From positions 1 through 64,000 of the forward strand of contig JAFEMX010000011.1 of NCBI GenBank assembly GCA_016892645.1: a DNA stretch of 64,000 nucleotides. Reading direction: 5' to 3'. How positions within the stretch are numbered: the first letter of the stretch is position 1; the number at the start of each line of letters is the position of its first letter. Position numbers and translations under genes: made by a program. The notes below the pieces were generated by a model that was given only the letters and a program-made list of their open reading frames with translations, had not been told where the DNA came from and did no database searches. Shown here one piece after another: positions 28,832 through 37,043 of this stretch. Source of the DNA: Micrococcaceae bacterium RIT 802. GTDB lineage: Bacteria; Actinomycetota; Actinomycetes; Actinomycetales; Micrococcaceae.

Positions 28832-29466
28832 TGGAAGCGCGCGAAGAGATCATGGACCGCATCCGCACCGCGCTCGCGGACGCCCCGGCGGTGCCCGACG
28901 TGCCGCGGAACTACCGCAGGACCGCGGATCTGGGGCCCGAGCAGGTGCTGGAGATGCTGGTGGACCGGCTCGAGGACTACAAGGCGAAGGTGAGCCAGGT
29001 GGAGGCCGCCGATCTGCCACGGACCATCGCCGGGCTGCTCGCCGAGGCCACCAGCTACGTGGTCCCGCATGGGCTGCCGGCCGAATGGCTCGACAACGAC
29101 ACGCTCCGCGCGGACGACCGGCGACTCACCGATGCACCGGGCCACCGGCTCACGGTGGAGGACCTCGACGGGATCGCGGTGGTGACCTCCTCAGCGGTCT
29201 CGATCGCGGAGTCCGGAACGATCATCCTCGATGGCTCCCCCACCCAGGGCCGCCGCGCGATCAGCCTGGTGCCGGACCACCACGTGTGCGTCGTGCCCGC
29301 GTCGACCGTCGTGCAGTTGCTGCCCGAGGCGTTGCCGCGCGTGGATCCGACCCACCCGCTGACCTGGATCTCCGGGCCCAGTGCGACCAGCGATATCGAG
29401 CTCGAACGCGTCGAGGGGGTCCACGGGCCGCGGGACCTGGACGTCGTCATCGTCACCGACCTCTGA
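28831..29466 (+). CDS. lutC: LutC, lactate utilisation LUD protein
   Basis: A 211-residue third component of the LutABC system. It has a single LUD domain with the characteristic SIAESGTIILDGSPTQGRRA stretch (near 130-150) and a late GPSATSDIELERVEGVHGP block. It is translationally coupled to lutB (TGATG). The following kinase gene starts 12 bp later and may be read through, but is functionally unrelated. Confidence 0.94.
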   Translation: MEAREEIMDRIRTALADAPAVPDVPRNYRRTADLGPEQVLEMLVDRLEDYKAKVSQVEAADLPRTIAGLLAEATSYVVPHGLPAEWLDNDTLRADDRRLTDAPGHRLTVEDLDGIAVVTSSAVSIAESGTIILDGSPTQGRRAISLVPDHHVCVVPASTVVQLLPEALPRVDPTHPLTWISGPSATSDIELERVEGVHGPRDLDVVIVTDL

Positions 29467-29478
29467 CACGATGGGGGC

Positions 29479-30396
29479 ATGAGTACCGACTCCCCCGATC
29501 CCGCAGCCGTCGTCGAGTTGGCAGCCCGCCACGGACTGGCGCTGGCCGGCGACGGCATCACGTTCAACGAGGCAGGCCTGGACTACCGAGTGGCGTTCGC
29601 CCACGAGGAAGCCGACGTCGAGAAGCAGTGGGTCCTGCGCATGCCCCGCCGCGACGACGTCTCCGCCAAGCTCGGCGAGGAACGGGCGATCCTGGACTTC
29701 GTGCGGCCGCAGTTGCCCGTGGCGGTCCCCGAGTGGCGGATCCAGACACCGGAGCTCATTGCCTACCCGCTGCTGCCCGGCTTTCCCGGGCTCACCCTGG
29801 ACGATGACGGCGAGCCGGTGTGGCACTTCGACATCGCCTCCGAGGTCCATGCCGATTCGCTGGCCCGGTTGATCGCCGCCCTGCACGGCCTCGACCCGGC
29901 CCAGGCCGAGGCGGCGGGCATCCCGCGCGAGCATCCCGAGGACGTCCGCGCCCGCTGGCGCGCCGACCTGGACCGGGTCTGCGCCGAGTTCGAGATCTCC
30001 GAGGACCTGCTCGGCGGCTGGCGGGCGTGGCTGGCCGATGACGGCCTCTGGCCCACCGAAACCGTGTTCACCCACGGCGAGCTCTACCCCGCCCACCTGC
30101 TGCTGGACGAGCGCGAGGAGATCGTCTCGGTCCTGGACTGGACCACGGCCAAGGTCAGCGACCCGGCGATCGATTTCGCGTTCCACTGCATGATCTCGTC
30201 GGCCGACATTTTCGAGCGCACCGTCGCGCTCTACACCGAGCTCACCGGCCGCACCGAGCCCCGGCTGGCCGAACGCTGCGCCGCGCTGCTCTCCGCCGGA
30301 CCGTTGAACTACGGCATCTACGCGCTGGTGACCGGGAACCCGGACCACCGGGCCGCCGCAGCGGAAATGCTCAAGCCCACTGACGCCGCGGAATAG
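29479..30396 (+). CDS. Macrolide 2'-phosphotransferase-like kinase (APH superfamily)
   Basis: A 305-residue protein with end-to-end resemblance to Mph enzymes, which inactivate macrolides by phosphorylating the desosamine 2'-OH. Shared blocks are LAARHGL, GLDYR, WVLRMPRRDDVSAK (ATP-binding Lys), LPVAVPEWR, ELIAYP and SVLDWTTAKVSDPAIDFAFH (metal-binding Asp). At the catalytic loop the family normally reads HGD, but this protein reads HGELYPAH, with Glu201 in the place of the catalytic Asp. It may be a poor kinase or use another substrate. It follows lutC by 12 bp. A resistance role is an inference only. Confidence 0.85.
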   Translation: MSTDSPDPAAVVELAARHGLALAGDGITFNEAGLDYRVAFAHEEADVEKQWVLRMPRRDDVSAKLGEERAILDFVRPQLPVAVPEWRIQTPELIAYPLLPGFPGLTLDDDGEPVWHFDIASEVHADSLARLIAALHGLDPAQAEAAGIPREHPEDVRARWRADLDRVCAEFEISEDLLGGWRAWLADDGLWPTETVFTHGELYPAHLLLDEREEIVSVLDWTTAKVSDPAIDFAFHCMISSADIFERTVALYTELTGRTEPRLAERCAALLSAGPLNYGIYALVTGNPDHRAAAAEMLKPTDAAE

Positions 30397-30413
30397 CCAC
30401 CGGAAGACCAGCC

Positions 30414-30845
30414 ATGAACCAGAACCTGCACTTCCTGACCATTGCCACCGCTGACCTGGACGCGGCGCGCGCCTTCTACACGACGGCGATGGGGTGGACA
30501 CCCCAGCTGGACGTCCCCGGGGAGATCATCTTCTACCCGGTCGCCCCGGGGCTTCTGCTCGGGTTGTTCGACGCCGACAAGTTCAACGAGGACCTCGGCC
30601 TGGGCGAGGACCGCTCCCGGGTCTCTGGACTCACCCTCGCCCACAATGTGTCTTCCCCCGATGAGGTCCGCGAGCTGGCGGCCTCCATGGAGGCGGCCGG
30701 AGCCACGGTGCTCAAATCGCCGCGGCCCGGCGCCTTCGGCGGCGTCTTCCACGCGCTCGTCGAGGACCCGAACCACGTCATCTGGGAAATCGCCCACAAC
30801 CCCGGCTGGCACGTCGACGACGACGGCACCATCCACCTCTCCTGA
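30414..30845 (+). CDS. VOC-superfamily protein (glyoxalase fold), single domain
   Basis: A 143-residue protein with two beta-alpha-beta-beta-beta units. It has FLTIATADLDAARAFYTTAMGW at the N-terminus and a late GGVFHALVEDPNHVIWEIAHNP, where the Glu of WEIA is a usual metal ligand. Members include glyoxalases, dioxygenases and antibiotic-binding proteins, and function cannot be told from sequence. It starts 17 bp after the kinase gene and is probably co-transcribed. Confidence 0.85.
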   Translation: MNQNLHFLTIATADLDAARAFYTTAMGWTPQLDVPGEIIFYPVAPGLLLGLFDADKFNEDLGLGEDRSRVSGLTLAHNVSSPDEVRELAASMEAAGATVLKSPRPGAFGGVFHALVEDPNHVIWEIAHNPGWHVDDDGTIHLS

Positions 30846-30878
30846 GCCCCGGGCCCCGGCCCGTCAGGCCGCCGCCCC

Positions 30879-32507
30879 TCAGGCCCCAGCCGCGGCTCCG
30901 GGTAGGTCCCGGACGTGGAACCGTCCCGTGCCGGTATCCACCCTGGCCCGCTGCGCCCACGTGGCCCCGCCGGCCGACACCGACCAGTGCACGACGGCGA
31001 TGCCCGCGGCGATGTCCTCTTCGCTCACCGTGTACACGGGGGTGAAGTAGAGGACGTGCTCCCCCGGTGCCAGCGTGGCCGGCGGGAACAGCGGGGCCAA
31101 GGAGCCGCCGTCGTTCCCGTCGAAGGTCCCGGACAGGATCGCGGTGACGGTGGCCGACCCGGTGTTGGTGAACCGGCCCGTGAACGCCAGGATGTCCCCG
31201 GCCTTCAGCCCGGGGGCGGGTTCACCGTAGTTGGCGATTTGGGCCTCGCGGGTGCCCAGCACCTGGGCGTCGCCGGTGTAACCCTGGCCGATCTCCTTCC
31301 AGGTGTGCACGCCCCACTCCCCCGCGTTGGCGCCGATGGTGTGGGATTCCCCGACGCTCCTCCAGTGCTCGGGCCGGCCCGGGGTGATCGAGCGCGGCAC
31401 CATGGCCAGCGCCACGCCGTCGTCATCGGTGAAGGTTTCCGCCGCGGTGGCGAGCGCCTCGTCGGTGAGGGCCGTGGCCTCGATGCGGGTGAAGACGAGC
31501 TCGGAGTAGCCGTCCCGTTCGAAGAAGACACCGACGGCCCCGTCGGCGAGCACGGCGGCGGTGGAGTAGGCGGAGCTGCCGGGGCAGAGGGTGAGGACCG
31601 GCGACCACGTGGTTCCGTCGTCGTGCGAGGTGCTGGCCACGGTGTTGCGGCGCAGCGCGGTGTCGCGGTTGTTGGTGGCGAGCAGGACGGATCCGCCGCC
31701 GGGCGTGGTGCGCAGGCGGAGGATGGAGCCGTTGTCGCCGGGGTCGGGCAGCGTGGGGATCGGTTCCAGGGCCGTGTAGCTGTGGCCGCCGTCGGTGGAG
31801 AGGGCCCCGAGGCGGGTGCCGGGTGCACGCGAGTTCAGCAGGACGGTGCCGTCGGGCAGGCAGGCGGTCTTGTTCTCGTTGCCCTCCCCCGGGGCGGGTT
31901 CCCCGAGCATCCAGGTGTCACCGTGGTCGTCGGAGTAGGCGCTGGCAGCGCGGATGGTGCCGTGCAGGAGGATGACCATCTGCTGGAGAAGGCGTCCGGC
32001 GTGGGGGCCGGCGTCGAGCTGGATGCCGGTGCCGGCGGCGGCGAAGATCCCCGTGATCCCGGGGCGTTTGAGCATGCCGGTGAGGCGGCGGTGGGTCCAG
32101 GTGGCGCCGTCGTCGTCGGAGGTGGAGAGGTCCACGTGCTGGACGTCGTCCGTGGGTTCCAGGCCCTCGACGGCCTCGAAGAACCCGGCGTGGGTGCCGG
32201 CGGCATGGAAGCAGAACAGACGTCCGGTGTCCCGGTCCACCAGCAGGCTGGGATCGCCATATCCGGCCAGCCCGGCGCCGGTGCGGATGACCTGTTGGGG
32301 TCCCCAGGTGCGGCCGTCGTCGTGACTGCGGCGCAGCAGCAGGTCGATGGTGTTAGGCAGGTCGTCCAGGTTGGGGCGGCCGTCGTAGGCGGCCAGTACG
32401 GTGCCGGCGGTGGAAACGGCGAGCGCGGGGATGCGGTACTGGCGGTAGCCGCCGTGGCCGCGGGCTGCGAGGACCTGTTCGGTCGGGGCGTCGGTGGTGG
32501 GGTGCAC
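30879..32507 (-). CDS. Exo-alpha-sialidase, apparently intracellular
   Basis: A 542-residue BNR-repeat sialidase (GH33-like) that would release terminal sialic acids. It has the RIP motif (QYRIPAL near residue 22) and Asp-boxes SHDDGRTW, STSDDDGATW, YSDDHGDTW and SHDDGTTW. A C-terminal beta-sandwich (about 430-540) resembles the C-terminal domain of actinobacterial sialidases. The GTG at 32507 is the best start I can find. No signal peptide is present there or in the upstream frame, so either the enzyme is cytoplasmic or its export is non-classical. No sialic-acid catabolic genes are nearby. Confidence 0.88.
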   Translation of the reverse strand: MHPTTDAPTEQVLAARGHGGYRQYRIPALAVSTAGTVLAAYDGRPNLDDLPNTIDLLLRRSHDDGRTWGPQQVIRTGAGLAGYGDPSLLVDRDTGRLFCFHAAGTHAGFFEAVEGLEPTDDVQHVDLSTSDDDGATWTHRRLTGMLKRPGITGIFAAAGTGIQLDAGPHAGRLLQQMVILLHGTIRAASAYSDDHGDTWMLGEPAPGEGNENKTACLPDGTVLLNSRAPGTRLGALSTDGGHSYTALEPIPTLPDPGDNGSILRLRTTPGGGSVLLATNNRDTALRRNTVASTSHDDGTTWSPVLTLCPGSSAYSTAAVLADGAVGVFFERDGYSELVFTRIEATALTDEALATAAETFTDDDGVALAMVPRSITPGRPEHWRSVGESHTIGANAGEWGVHTWKEIGQGYTGDAQVLGTREAQIANYGEPAPGLKAGDILAFTGRFTNTGSATVTAILSGTFDGNDGGSLAPLFPPATLAPGEHVLYFTPVYTVSEEDIAAGIAVVHWSVSAGGATWAQRARVDTGTGRFHVRDLPGAAAGA

Positions 32508-32767
32508 CCCACCAGCTCTACACGGATGCCCCGGCGACGGCCAATGATGACGCGTTCGACTCCCCCGGCTGGTCTGCGGGGCCGACGGGTGGGTCGATAG
32601 TGTGGTGGACGCCGGCGGCCCGTTGATGTCCGGCGTCGGCAGCCGGTTGGCGTCCGGGTTCGCGCCGTTATGCGGGCGCCTTTCCGGCGGAAACTCGGAC
32701 GCGAAGGGCCCGGCGCCGTCGAACCGGGACCAACCGACGCCATCGAACCGGCACCAGTCGACCAGGA
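32508..32767. other. Intergenic stretch between sialidase start and Cys-rich regulator stop
   Basis: Holds the upstream region of the sialidase gene and the 3' side of the regulator gene on the same strand. The DNA is GC-rich with repeated GCCGNCG/CCGGC words. No convincing gene, promoter hexamers or terminator could be identified. Confidence 0.4.
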
Positions 32768-33475
32768 TCAGCCCCGGATGCCGTCGCCGGACACGTCGCC
32801 TTGCGGGCCGTTCCGGGGTGCCAGCCGGACACAGCAGCCGCAGGGCTGCGCCGGGGGAACGCGTTCGGCCTGCCGGCCCGGTTCCAGCGCCTCCAACGCC
32901 CCGCCGATGAACTCCCGGTTCATGTCGCACACGGTGGCGGTGTGGCGCGTCGACAAGGCGTGGAACGGGCAGTTCAGCAGGTCCGCCGAGCCGTCCGGCC
33001 GCGCCTCGGGACGGTACCCGAACGCGTCGAGGAACTGCTCCAGGCCCGGCTGGTCGGCGGCCAGGCGCCGCCCGGTGGAACGGGCCGCCTCGGCCAGGTG
33101 GCCGTCGACCGATCCGCCGTCGGCGCGCGAGGCGTCGATCGCCTCGGCCATGATGTCTGCGGCCAGCGGGTACTCGCGCTGCGGGACGCTGACGGTCAGC
33201 TCGGCCCGGGGTGCGGCGTAGACCTTCGCGGGCCGGCCGGCCCCGGGGCCGGTGGCACCGTTGAGGCGCCGAAAGGTGACCTCCAGGAGCCCCTGGTCGG
33301 CCAGCTTGTCCAGCTGGAAGGCGGCGGCTTGGCGGGAGATCCCGACGGCCTCGGCCACCCGTTCACGGCCCACGGGTTCGCGGTTGCGGGCGACTTCCTC
33401 GAAGATGGCGGCGCGCAACGGGTCGGCCACCGCGGCGACGGCTTCGACGCGTTCCTGGTGGGGCATCTGTTCCAT
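32768..33475 (-). CDS. Winged-helix regulator with Cys-rich Fe-S type C-terminus (SufR-like)
   Basis: A 235-residue regulator with an N-terminal wHTH (PLRAAIFEEVARNREPVGRERVAEAVGISRQAAAFQLDKL, in segments of residues 18-60). The C-terminal ligand domain has NCPFHALSTRHTATVC (two Cys 14 residues apart) and a later PCGCCVRL. This arrangement resembles SufR-type repressors that hold an iron-sulfur cluster; the Cys spacing differs by one from the cyanobacterial form I recall. It is divergent from a DoxX gene with a 92-bp AT-rich promoter region between them, which it probably controls. Confidence 0.8.
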   Translation of the reverse strand: MEQMPHQERVEAVAAVADPLRAAIFEEVARNREPVGRERVAEAVGISRQAAAFQLDKLADQGLLEVTFRRLNGATGPGAGRPAKVYAAPRAELTVSVPQREYPLAADIMAEAIDASRADGGSVDGHLAEAARSTGRRLAADQPGLEQFLDAFGYRPEARPDGSADLLNCPFHALSTRHTATVCDMNREFIGGALEALEPGRQAERVPPAQPCGCCVRLAPRNGPQGDVSGDGIRG

Positions 33476-33506
33476 GGCTCCAGCATAACTCTAAAAAGAC
33501 AAAGTA

Positions 33507-33536
33507 TTGACTTAGAAATTAGAAGAGTTCTAAAAT
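33507..33536 (+). promoter_or_regulatory. Strong promoter with inverted-repeat operator for DoxX gene
   Basis: TTGACT (33507-33512), an 18-bp spacer and TAAAAT (33531-33536), in an AT-rich island inside GC-rich DNA. The inverted repeat TTAGAA (33512-33517) / TTCTAA (33528-33533) with 10 bp between overlaps the spacer and the -10. It is a likely site for the divergent Cys-rich regulator. Confidence 0.7.
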
Positions 33537-33567
33537 GAGACATCACCACCTTAGAAAGGACCTCATC

Positions 33568-34014
33568 ATGGCCGCCACCACCGTCCCCGCCGCAGCCCGG
33601 CGCACGGACGCCAGCACGCACCAGGCCTTCCTCCTCCTGCGCACCATCTTCACCGTCGCGCCGATCCTGTTCGGGATCGACAAGTTCACGAACCTGCTCA
33701 CCGACTGGACGCACTACCTCGCTCCGCTGGCCACCGACATCATCCCGGTCAGTCCCCAGATGTTCATGTACGGCGTCGGGGTCGTCGAGATCATCGCCGG
33801 CATCGTGGTCGCCCTGCGTCCCCGCCTGGGGTCGCTGGTCGTCGCCGTGTGGCTCGTCGGCATCATCGTCAACCTGATCCTGCTGCCCGGCTTCTTCGAC
33901 GTCGGACTCCGCGATTTCGGCCTGCTCATCGGAGCGCTCGCCCTGAACCGCCTGGCCGCCACGGAAGCGCCGGCCTGGCTGGCACGAACTCACGGCAGCA
34001 CCGCCGCGCACTGA
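33568..34014 (+). CDS. DoxX-like membrane protein
   Basis: A 148-residue protein with four membrane helices (about 22-45, 65-85, 88-108 and 112-132) and the DoxX-like sequence LRTIFTVAPILFGIDKFTNLLTDW. ATG 33568 was chosen because GAAAGGACC precedes it; an in-frame ATG 33 bp upstream lies right against the promoter -10. It is controlled by a strong promoter with an operator and a divergent redox/Fe-S-like regulator, suggesting a stress-linked role. Confidence 0.85.
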   Translation: MAATTVPAAARRTDASTHQAFLLLRTIFTVAPILFGIDKFTNLLTDWTHYLAPLATDIIPVSPQMFMYGVGVVEIIAGIVVALRPRLGSLVVAVWLVGIIVNLILLPGFFDVGLRDFGLLIGALALNRLAATEAPAWLARTHGSTAAH

Positions 34015-34031
34015 CCAAGGCACCGCGCCAT

Positions 34032-34076
34032 CGTGCCCCGGTGACTGGACGCCCCATGCCCTGTCATCGGGGCACG
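34032..34076. terminator. Bidirectional hairpin between convergent DoxX and gamma-glutamyltransferase genes
   Basis: A 14-bp stem (34032-34045 with 34063-34076; one G-U pair when read on the + strand) with a 17-nt loop, directly between two convergent stops. No T-run is seen, as is common for GC-rich actinobacterial terminators. Confidence 0.55.
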
Positions 34077-34089
34077 GCCACGCGTCGCG

Positions 34090-35904
34090 TCAGCGTCCGG
34101 CCGCGTACCCCTGGGCGCCCCGCGGGTTCGCGGCCGCGGCGAGCTGCCCGGTCGCCGGATCCCGCACGACGGCGGAAAGCCTCCCCAGTACCCAGTCACC
34201 GGCACGGGTGACCACGTGGCCACGGGCCTCGAGACCGGCGATGACCTCTTCGCCCAGCCGGTCCTCCACCACCGCACCACCCGGCGTCCACGTGCGCGGC
34301 CAGAACGAGCCGGGGATCGACGTCGTATGCAGTGCCGGTGCGTCGATGGCCTGTTGCGGGGTATAGCCGCCGACAATTGTCCGCAGCAGATAGAGCAGCT
34401 GCCACTGGTCCTGCTGGTCCCCGCCCGGGGAGCCGACGGCGGAGATCGCCTGCCCGTCCTTCAACACCAGGGTGGGCGTGAGCGTCGTGCGCGGGCGCCG
34501 GCCGGGAACCAGCGTCGACGGGCCACCCTCCTCCAGCCAGGTCATCTGCAGGCGCGTCCCCAGGCAGAAGCCCAGCGCGGGGATCGCGGGTGAAGACTGC
34601 AGCCAACCGCCCGACGGGGTGGCGGAGACCATGTTGCCCCAGCGGTCCACGACATCCAGGTGGCACGTGTCCCCGCGAGTTTCCCCGCTCGGTTGTACGG
34701 TGGGTTCCCCGATGCCGGCGAAACCGGTCTTGGCCCCGTCGGCCGTGGCCGGCGGGGTGTACTCGGTGCGCAGCGGCGGGATGAAGGGCGTGTGGCCGGG
34801 GACGGTGCCGGGGCGGAACTCGTGACTGGCGGACTCGCTGATCAGGTCCCGGCGTTCGGCCGCATAATCTGGGCTAAGCAGGTGTTCCAGCGGGACGTCG
34901 GTGTCGCCGAAGTAGGCCTCCCGGTCGGCGATCGCCAGTTTCTGGGCCTCCAGGATGGTGTGGGCGCCGAGTTCGGTGGAGGGGTCCAGGTACTCGTCGT
35001 CGAATCCCTCCAGGATCGCCAGGGTGAGCAGCAGCGCGGGGCCCTGGCCCCACGGGCCGGTCTTGGCGATGGTGTGCCCTCGGAAGGTGAAGGCGGCTGC
35101 GGGCTCGTAGCCGGCACGGAACCCCTGGAGGTCGGCGGCGGCCAAGACTCCGGCGTGGTCGGTTCCGGAGGAGTGCCGGTGCGGGGCAGCAAGGAACACT
35201 TCGGCTTCCCGCCCGACGATGTCCGCCCACGAGTCACGTGCAGCGTCGATGCCGTCTGCCCGGGATCCCTGCGTCGCCTCCGCCGCGGCGGCCAACCGAT
35301 CCAGCAAGGCCGCATGGGGTTCGTTGCGCAGCAGCGTTCCGGCCTCTGGGACCGCGCCGCCGGGCATCCACTGCGCTGCGGAACTGGGCCAGTGTTCGGT
35401 GAACAGCTCGGCGACGGTGGCGATGGTGTCGCGGACCCGCGGCAGGATCTCGTGGCCGTCGCGGGCATAGCCGATCGCGTAGGCGAGCACGTCGGCCAAC
35501 GACCAGGTGCCGTGGTCGCGCAGCAGGAGCAGCCAGGCGTCGACGGCTCCGGGCACTGCCGCGGCGAGCGCCCCGGCCCCCGGCACGAGGTCGAGCCCCT
35601 CGGACCGGTAGTGTTCCACCGTTGCGGCGGCCGGTGCCGGCCCCTGTCCCATGAGGACCACGGGTTCGCCCGGGCGGTCGGCGGTGGCGAAGACGCCGGT
35701 CATGTCGCCGCCGGGCCCGTTCAGGTGCGGTTCGACGACGTGGAGCACGAAGGCCCCGGCGGCGGCCGCGTCGAAGGCGTTGCCTCCGCGTTCGAGGACC
35801 GACTGGGCGGAGGCGGTGGCCAGCCAATGCGTGGAGGCGCTCATGCCGAAGTTTCCACGCAGGGTCGGGCGGGTGGTGAACGGATCTGCTGAGGTGTAGG
35901 TCAC
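34090..35904 (-). CDS. Gamma-glutamyltransferase family protein (cytoplasmic, YwrD-like)
   Basis: A 604-residue Ntn-hydrolase that should cleave itself before the nucleophile Thr413 (GETRGDT|CHLDVVDRWGN). It has the family N-terminal block STHWLATASAQSVLERGGNAFDAAAA and VEPHLNGPGGD. Downstream are SPAIPALGFCLGTRLQMT and GSPGGDQQDQW. The GTG at 35904 gives the usual start (TYTSADPFTTRPTLRGNFGM); the longer open frame upstream lacks homology. No signal peptide, unlike secreted GGTs. Substrates may be gamma-glutamyl compounds or cephalosporin-like amides. It is a monocistronic unit. Confidence 0.92.
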   Translation of the reverse strand: MTYTSADPFTTRPTLRGNFGMSASTHWLATASAQSVLERGGNAFDAAAAGAFVLHVVEPHLNGPGGDMTGVFATADRPGEPVVLMGQGPAPAAATVEHYRSEGLDLVPGAGALAAAVPGAVDAWLLLLRDHGTWSLADVLAYAIGYARDGHEILPRVRDTIATVAELFTEHWPSSAAQWMPGGAVPEAGTLLRNEPHAALLDRLAAAAEATQGSRADGIDAARDSWADIVGREAEVFLAAPHRHSSGTDHAGVLAAADLQGFRAGYEPAAAFTFRGHTIAKTGPWGQGPALLLTLAILEGFDDEYLDPSTELGAHTILEAQKLAIADREAYFGDTDVPLEHLLSPDYAAERRDLISESASHEFRPGTVPGHTPFIPPLRTEYTPPATADGAKTGFAGIGEPTVQPSGETRGDTCHLDVVDRWGNMVSATPSGGWLQSSPAIPALGFCLGTRLQMTWLEEGGPSTLVPGRRPRTTLTPTLVLKDGQAISAVGSPGGDQQDQWQLLYLLRTIVGGYTPQQAIDAPALHTTSIPGSFWPRTWTPGGAVVEDRLGEEVIAGLEARGHVVTRAGDWVLGRLSAVVRDPATGQLAAAANPRGAQGYAAGR

Positions 35905-36254
35905 ACGTCCCACCCTAGGGTCTTTCCCGGCAAGAACCGTCCTCCTTGCTTGGCTTGTTGGCCTTGAGTCCGTTCCGCCGAACTCCAACGGCCCCAGCGG
36001 GCTTCGACGGCCATCCTGATCACCCGTTCCCCTCCTTCGGCGACGCCGAAGGCCCCCACGTCGTCCCCTTCGGTCCCATGCACGGCACGATTTCACCGAC
36101 CAGTGGGCCAACAACCCCCGCCGAATAACGACCGTCTCCGCCCAACGCAATCTCCACTCAGACGCGGGCTCAGGGGAAACTGGTTTGCTCTGGAGATTTC
36201 GGACGGTGGGACCGCATGAAATGATGGGGTACACCGGAATGAGGTATCACGAGA
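35905..36254. other. Gene-free 350-bp stretch with palindrome and IS-like end
   Basis: Upstream region of the gamma-glutamyltransferase gene followed by DNA leading to a transposase relic. A perfect palindrome, CCTTCGGCG-A-CGCCGAAGG, sits at 36034-36052. The last 80 bp before the relic look like an insertion-sequence left flank, but I cannot define a terminal inverted repeat. No intact gene seen. Confidence 0.4.
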
Positions 36255-36527
36255 ATGTCATCAACACGACGCCGGTTCGGCCAGGAATTCACGGACGAAC
36301 AGTGCCGCGAAGTCATCGGCTCGTCGACCCCCATCCAAGCCGTCGCCGCCGAATACGGCGGCGGCTCCGCCTGGATGGACACGTTCGGCGTGGATGCCGT
36401 CGACGCCGGCCCGCTCGCCGAGGGGTGGCGCTTCCACTGCGACACCCCTGCGCCTGGCACCGCGTTCACGACCGCGACGCTGCCGCGGACGCCCGCGCCG
36501 GCCACGCGCTATGCCGACAAGGCCTAG
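36255..36527 (+). pseudogene. IS3-type transposase OrfA relic
   Basis: A 90-codon open frame. Residues 1-36 match the start of IS3-family OrfA proteins (RRRFGQEFTDEQCREVI, PIQAVAAEYG), the first part of the helix-turn-helix that binds the element's ends. After about residue 36 the similarity stops and the sequence becomes unrelated (Ala/Thr/Pro-rich), so the element was cut by a deletion and joined to other DNA. OrfB is missing and no full inverted repeats were found. It marks a past insertion next to the protease/inhibitor pair. Confidence 0.55.
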
Positions 36528-36531
36528 GCCC

Positions 36532-36912
36532 ATGGTCGGTGCCGATGGGACGGAGGGGGTTCCCTCCAGCGTCGAGCTGGCGGCCGGGAGCACGGCTGAC
36601 GTCGTCCTGCGCGGGCTCGGCACCGCGGGGTACATCTGGGAAGCGTCGGTGGAGGGACCGCAGGGGATCGTGGGGGTGCGCGTGCACCGCGGCGGGACGG
36701 GTGCCGCTGGAAATTCTCCAGGGAATGCGGGGGCCACGACGACGGCCGATGCGCACGATGGCGGCCGACGCATTGGCGCCGCGGTGCCCGAAACACTGTC
36801 CGTGACCGGCCTCGCCGCCGGCCGCGTGGTGGTTCACCTCGACCAGCGTCGCCCCTGGGAGCGCGGCGTCGCGCCCCGGGATCGGCACCGGATTGAGGTC
36901 GTCGTACGATAG
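36532..36912 (+). CDS. Chagasin-like (MEROPS I42) cysteine-protease inhibitor
   Basis: A 126-residue protein with the loop motifs of the chagasin family, tight inhibitors of papain-like proteases. They are a first loop TAGYIW (residues 31-36, matching the NPTTG-Y-W pattern) and RRPWERG (106-112, matching the conserved RPW). A low-complexity Gly/Ala/Thr insert (about 53-82) fills the middle loop. No signal peptide is seen. The start at 36532 is the first ATG in frame; its ribosome site is weak (AAGG 9 nt upstream). It lies 131 bp upstream of a papain-family protease on the same strand, so it is probably the cognate inhibitor, protecting the cell from its own enzyme. The family call is from motifs only. 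Confidence 0.72.
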   Translation: MVGADGTEGVPSSVELAAGSTADVVLRGLGTAGYIWEASVEGPQGIVGVRVHRGGTGAAGNSPGNAGATTTADAHDGGRRIGAAVPETLSVTGLAAGRVVVHLDQRRPWERGVAPRDRHRIEVVVR

Positions 36913-37043
36913 CCCCGCGGCGCTGCCGTGCTTGGAGCGCGTCCCCCGGCCCGCCGCGGCTATGGACAGAGCTTCCCGGCGGCGCGACACTCTCGGTATG
37001 GCTCCGGTGACGGCACCGGGTCCACCCATCAGCGGGAGGCATC

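Noticed and set aside
36034-36052. Palindrome CCTTCGGCG-A-CGCCGAAGG as a transcription terminator
   Set aside because: No gene ends next to it on either strand (it lies upstream of the gamma-glutamyltransferase gene), the loop is only one base, and there is no T-run. Recorded only within the intergenic note.
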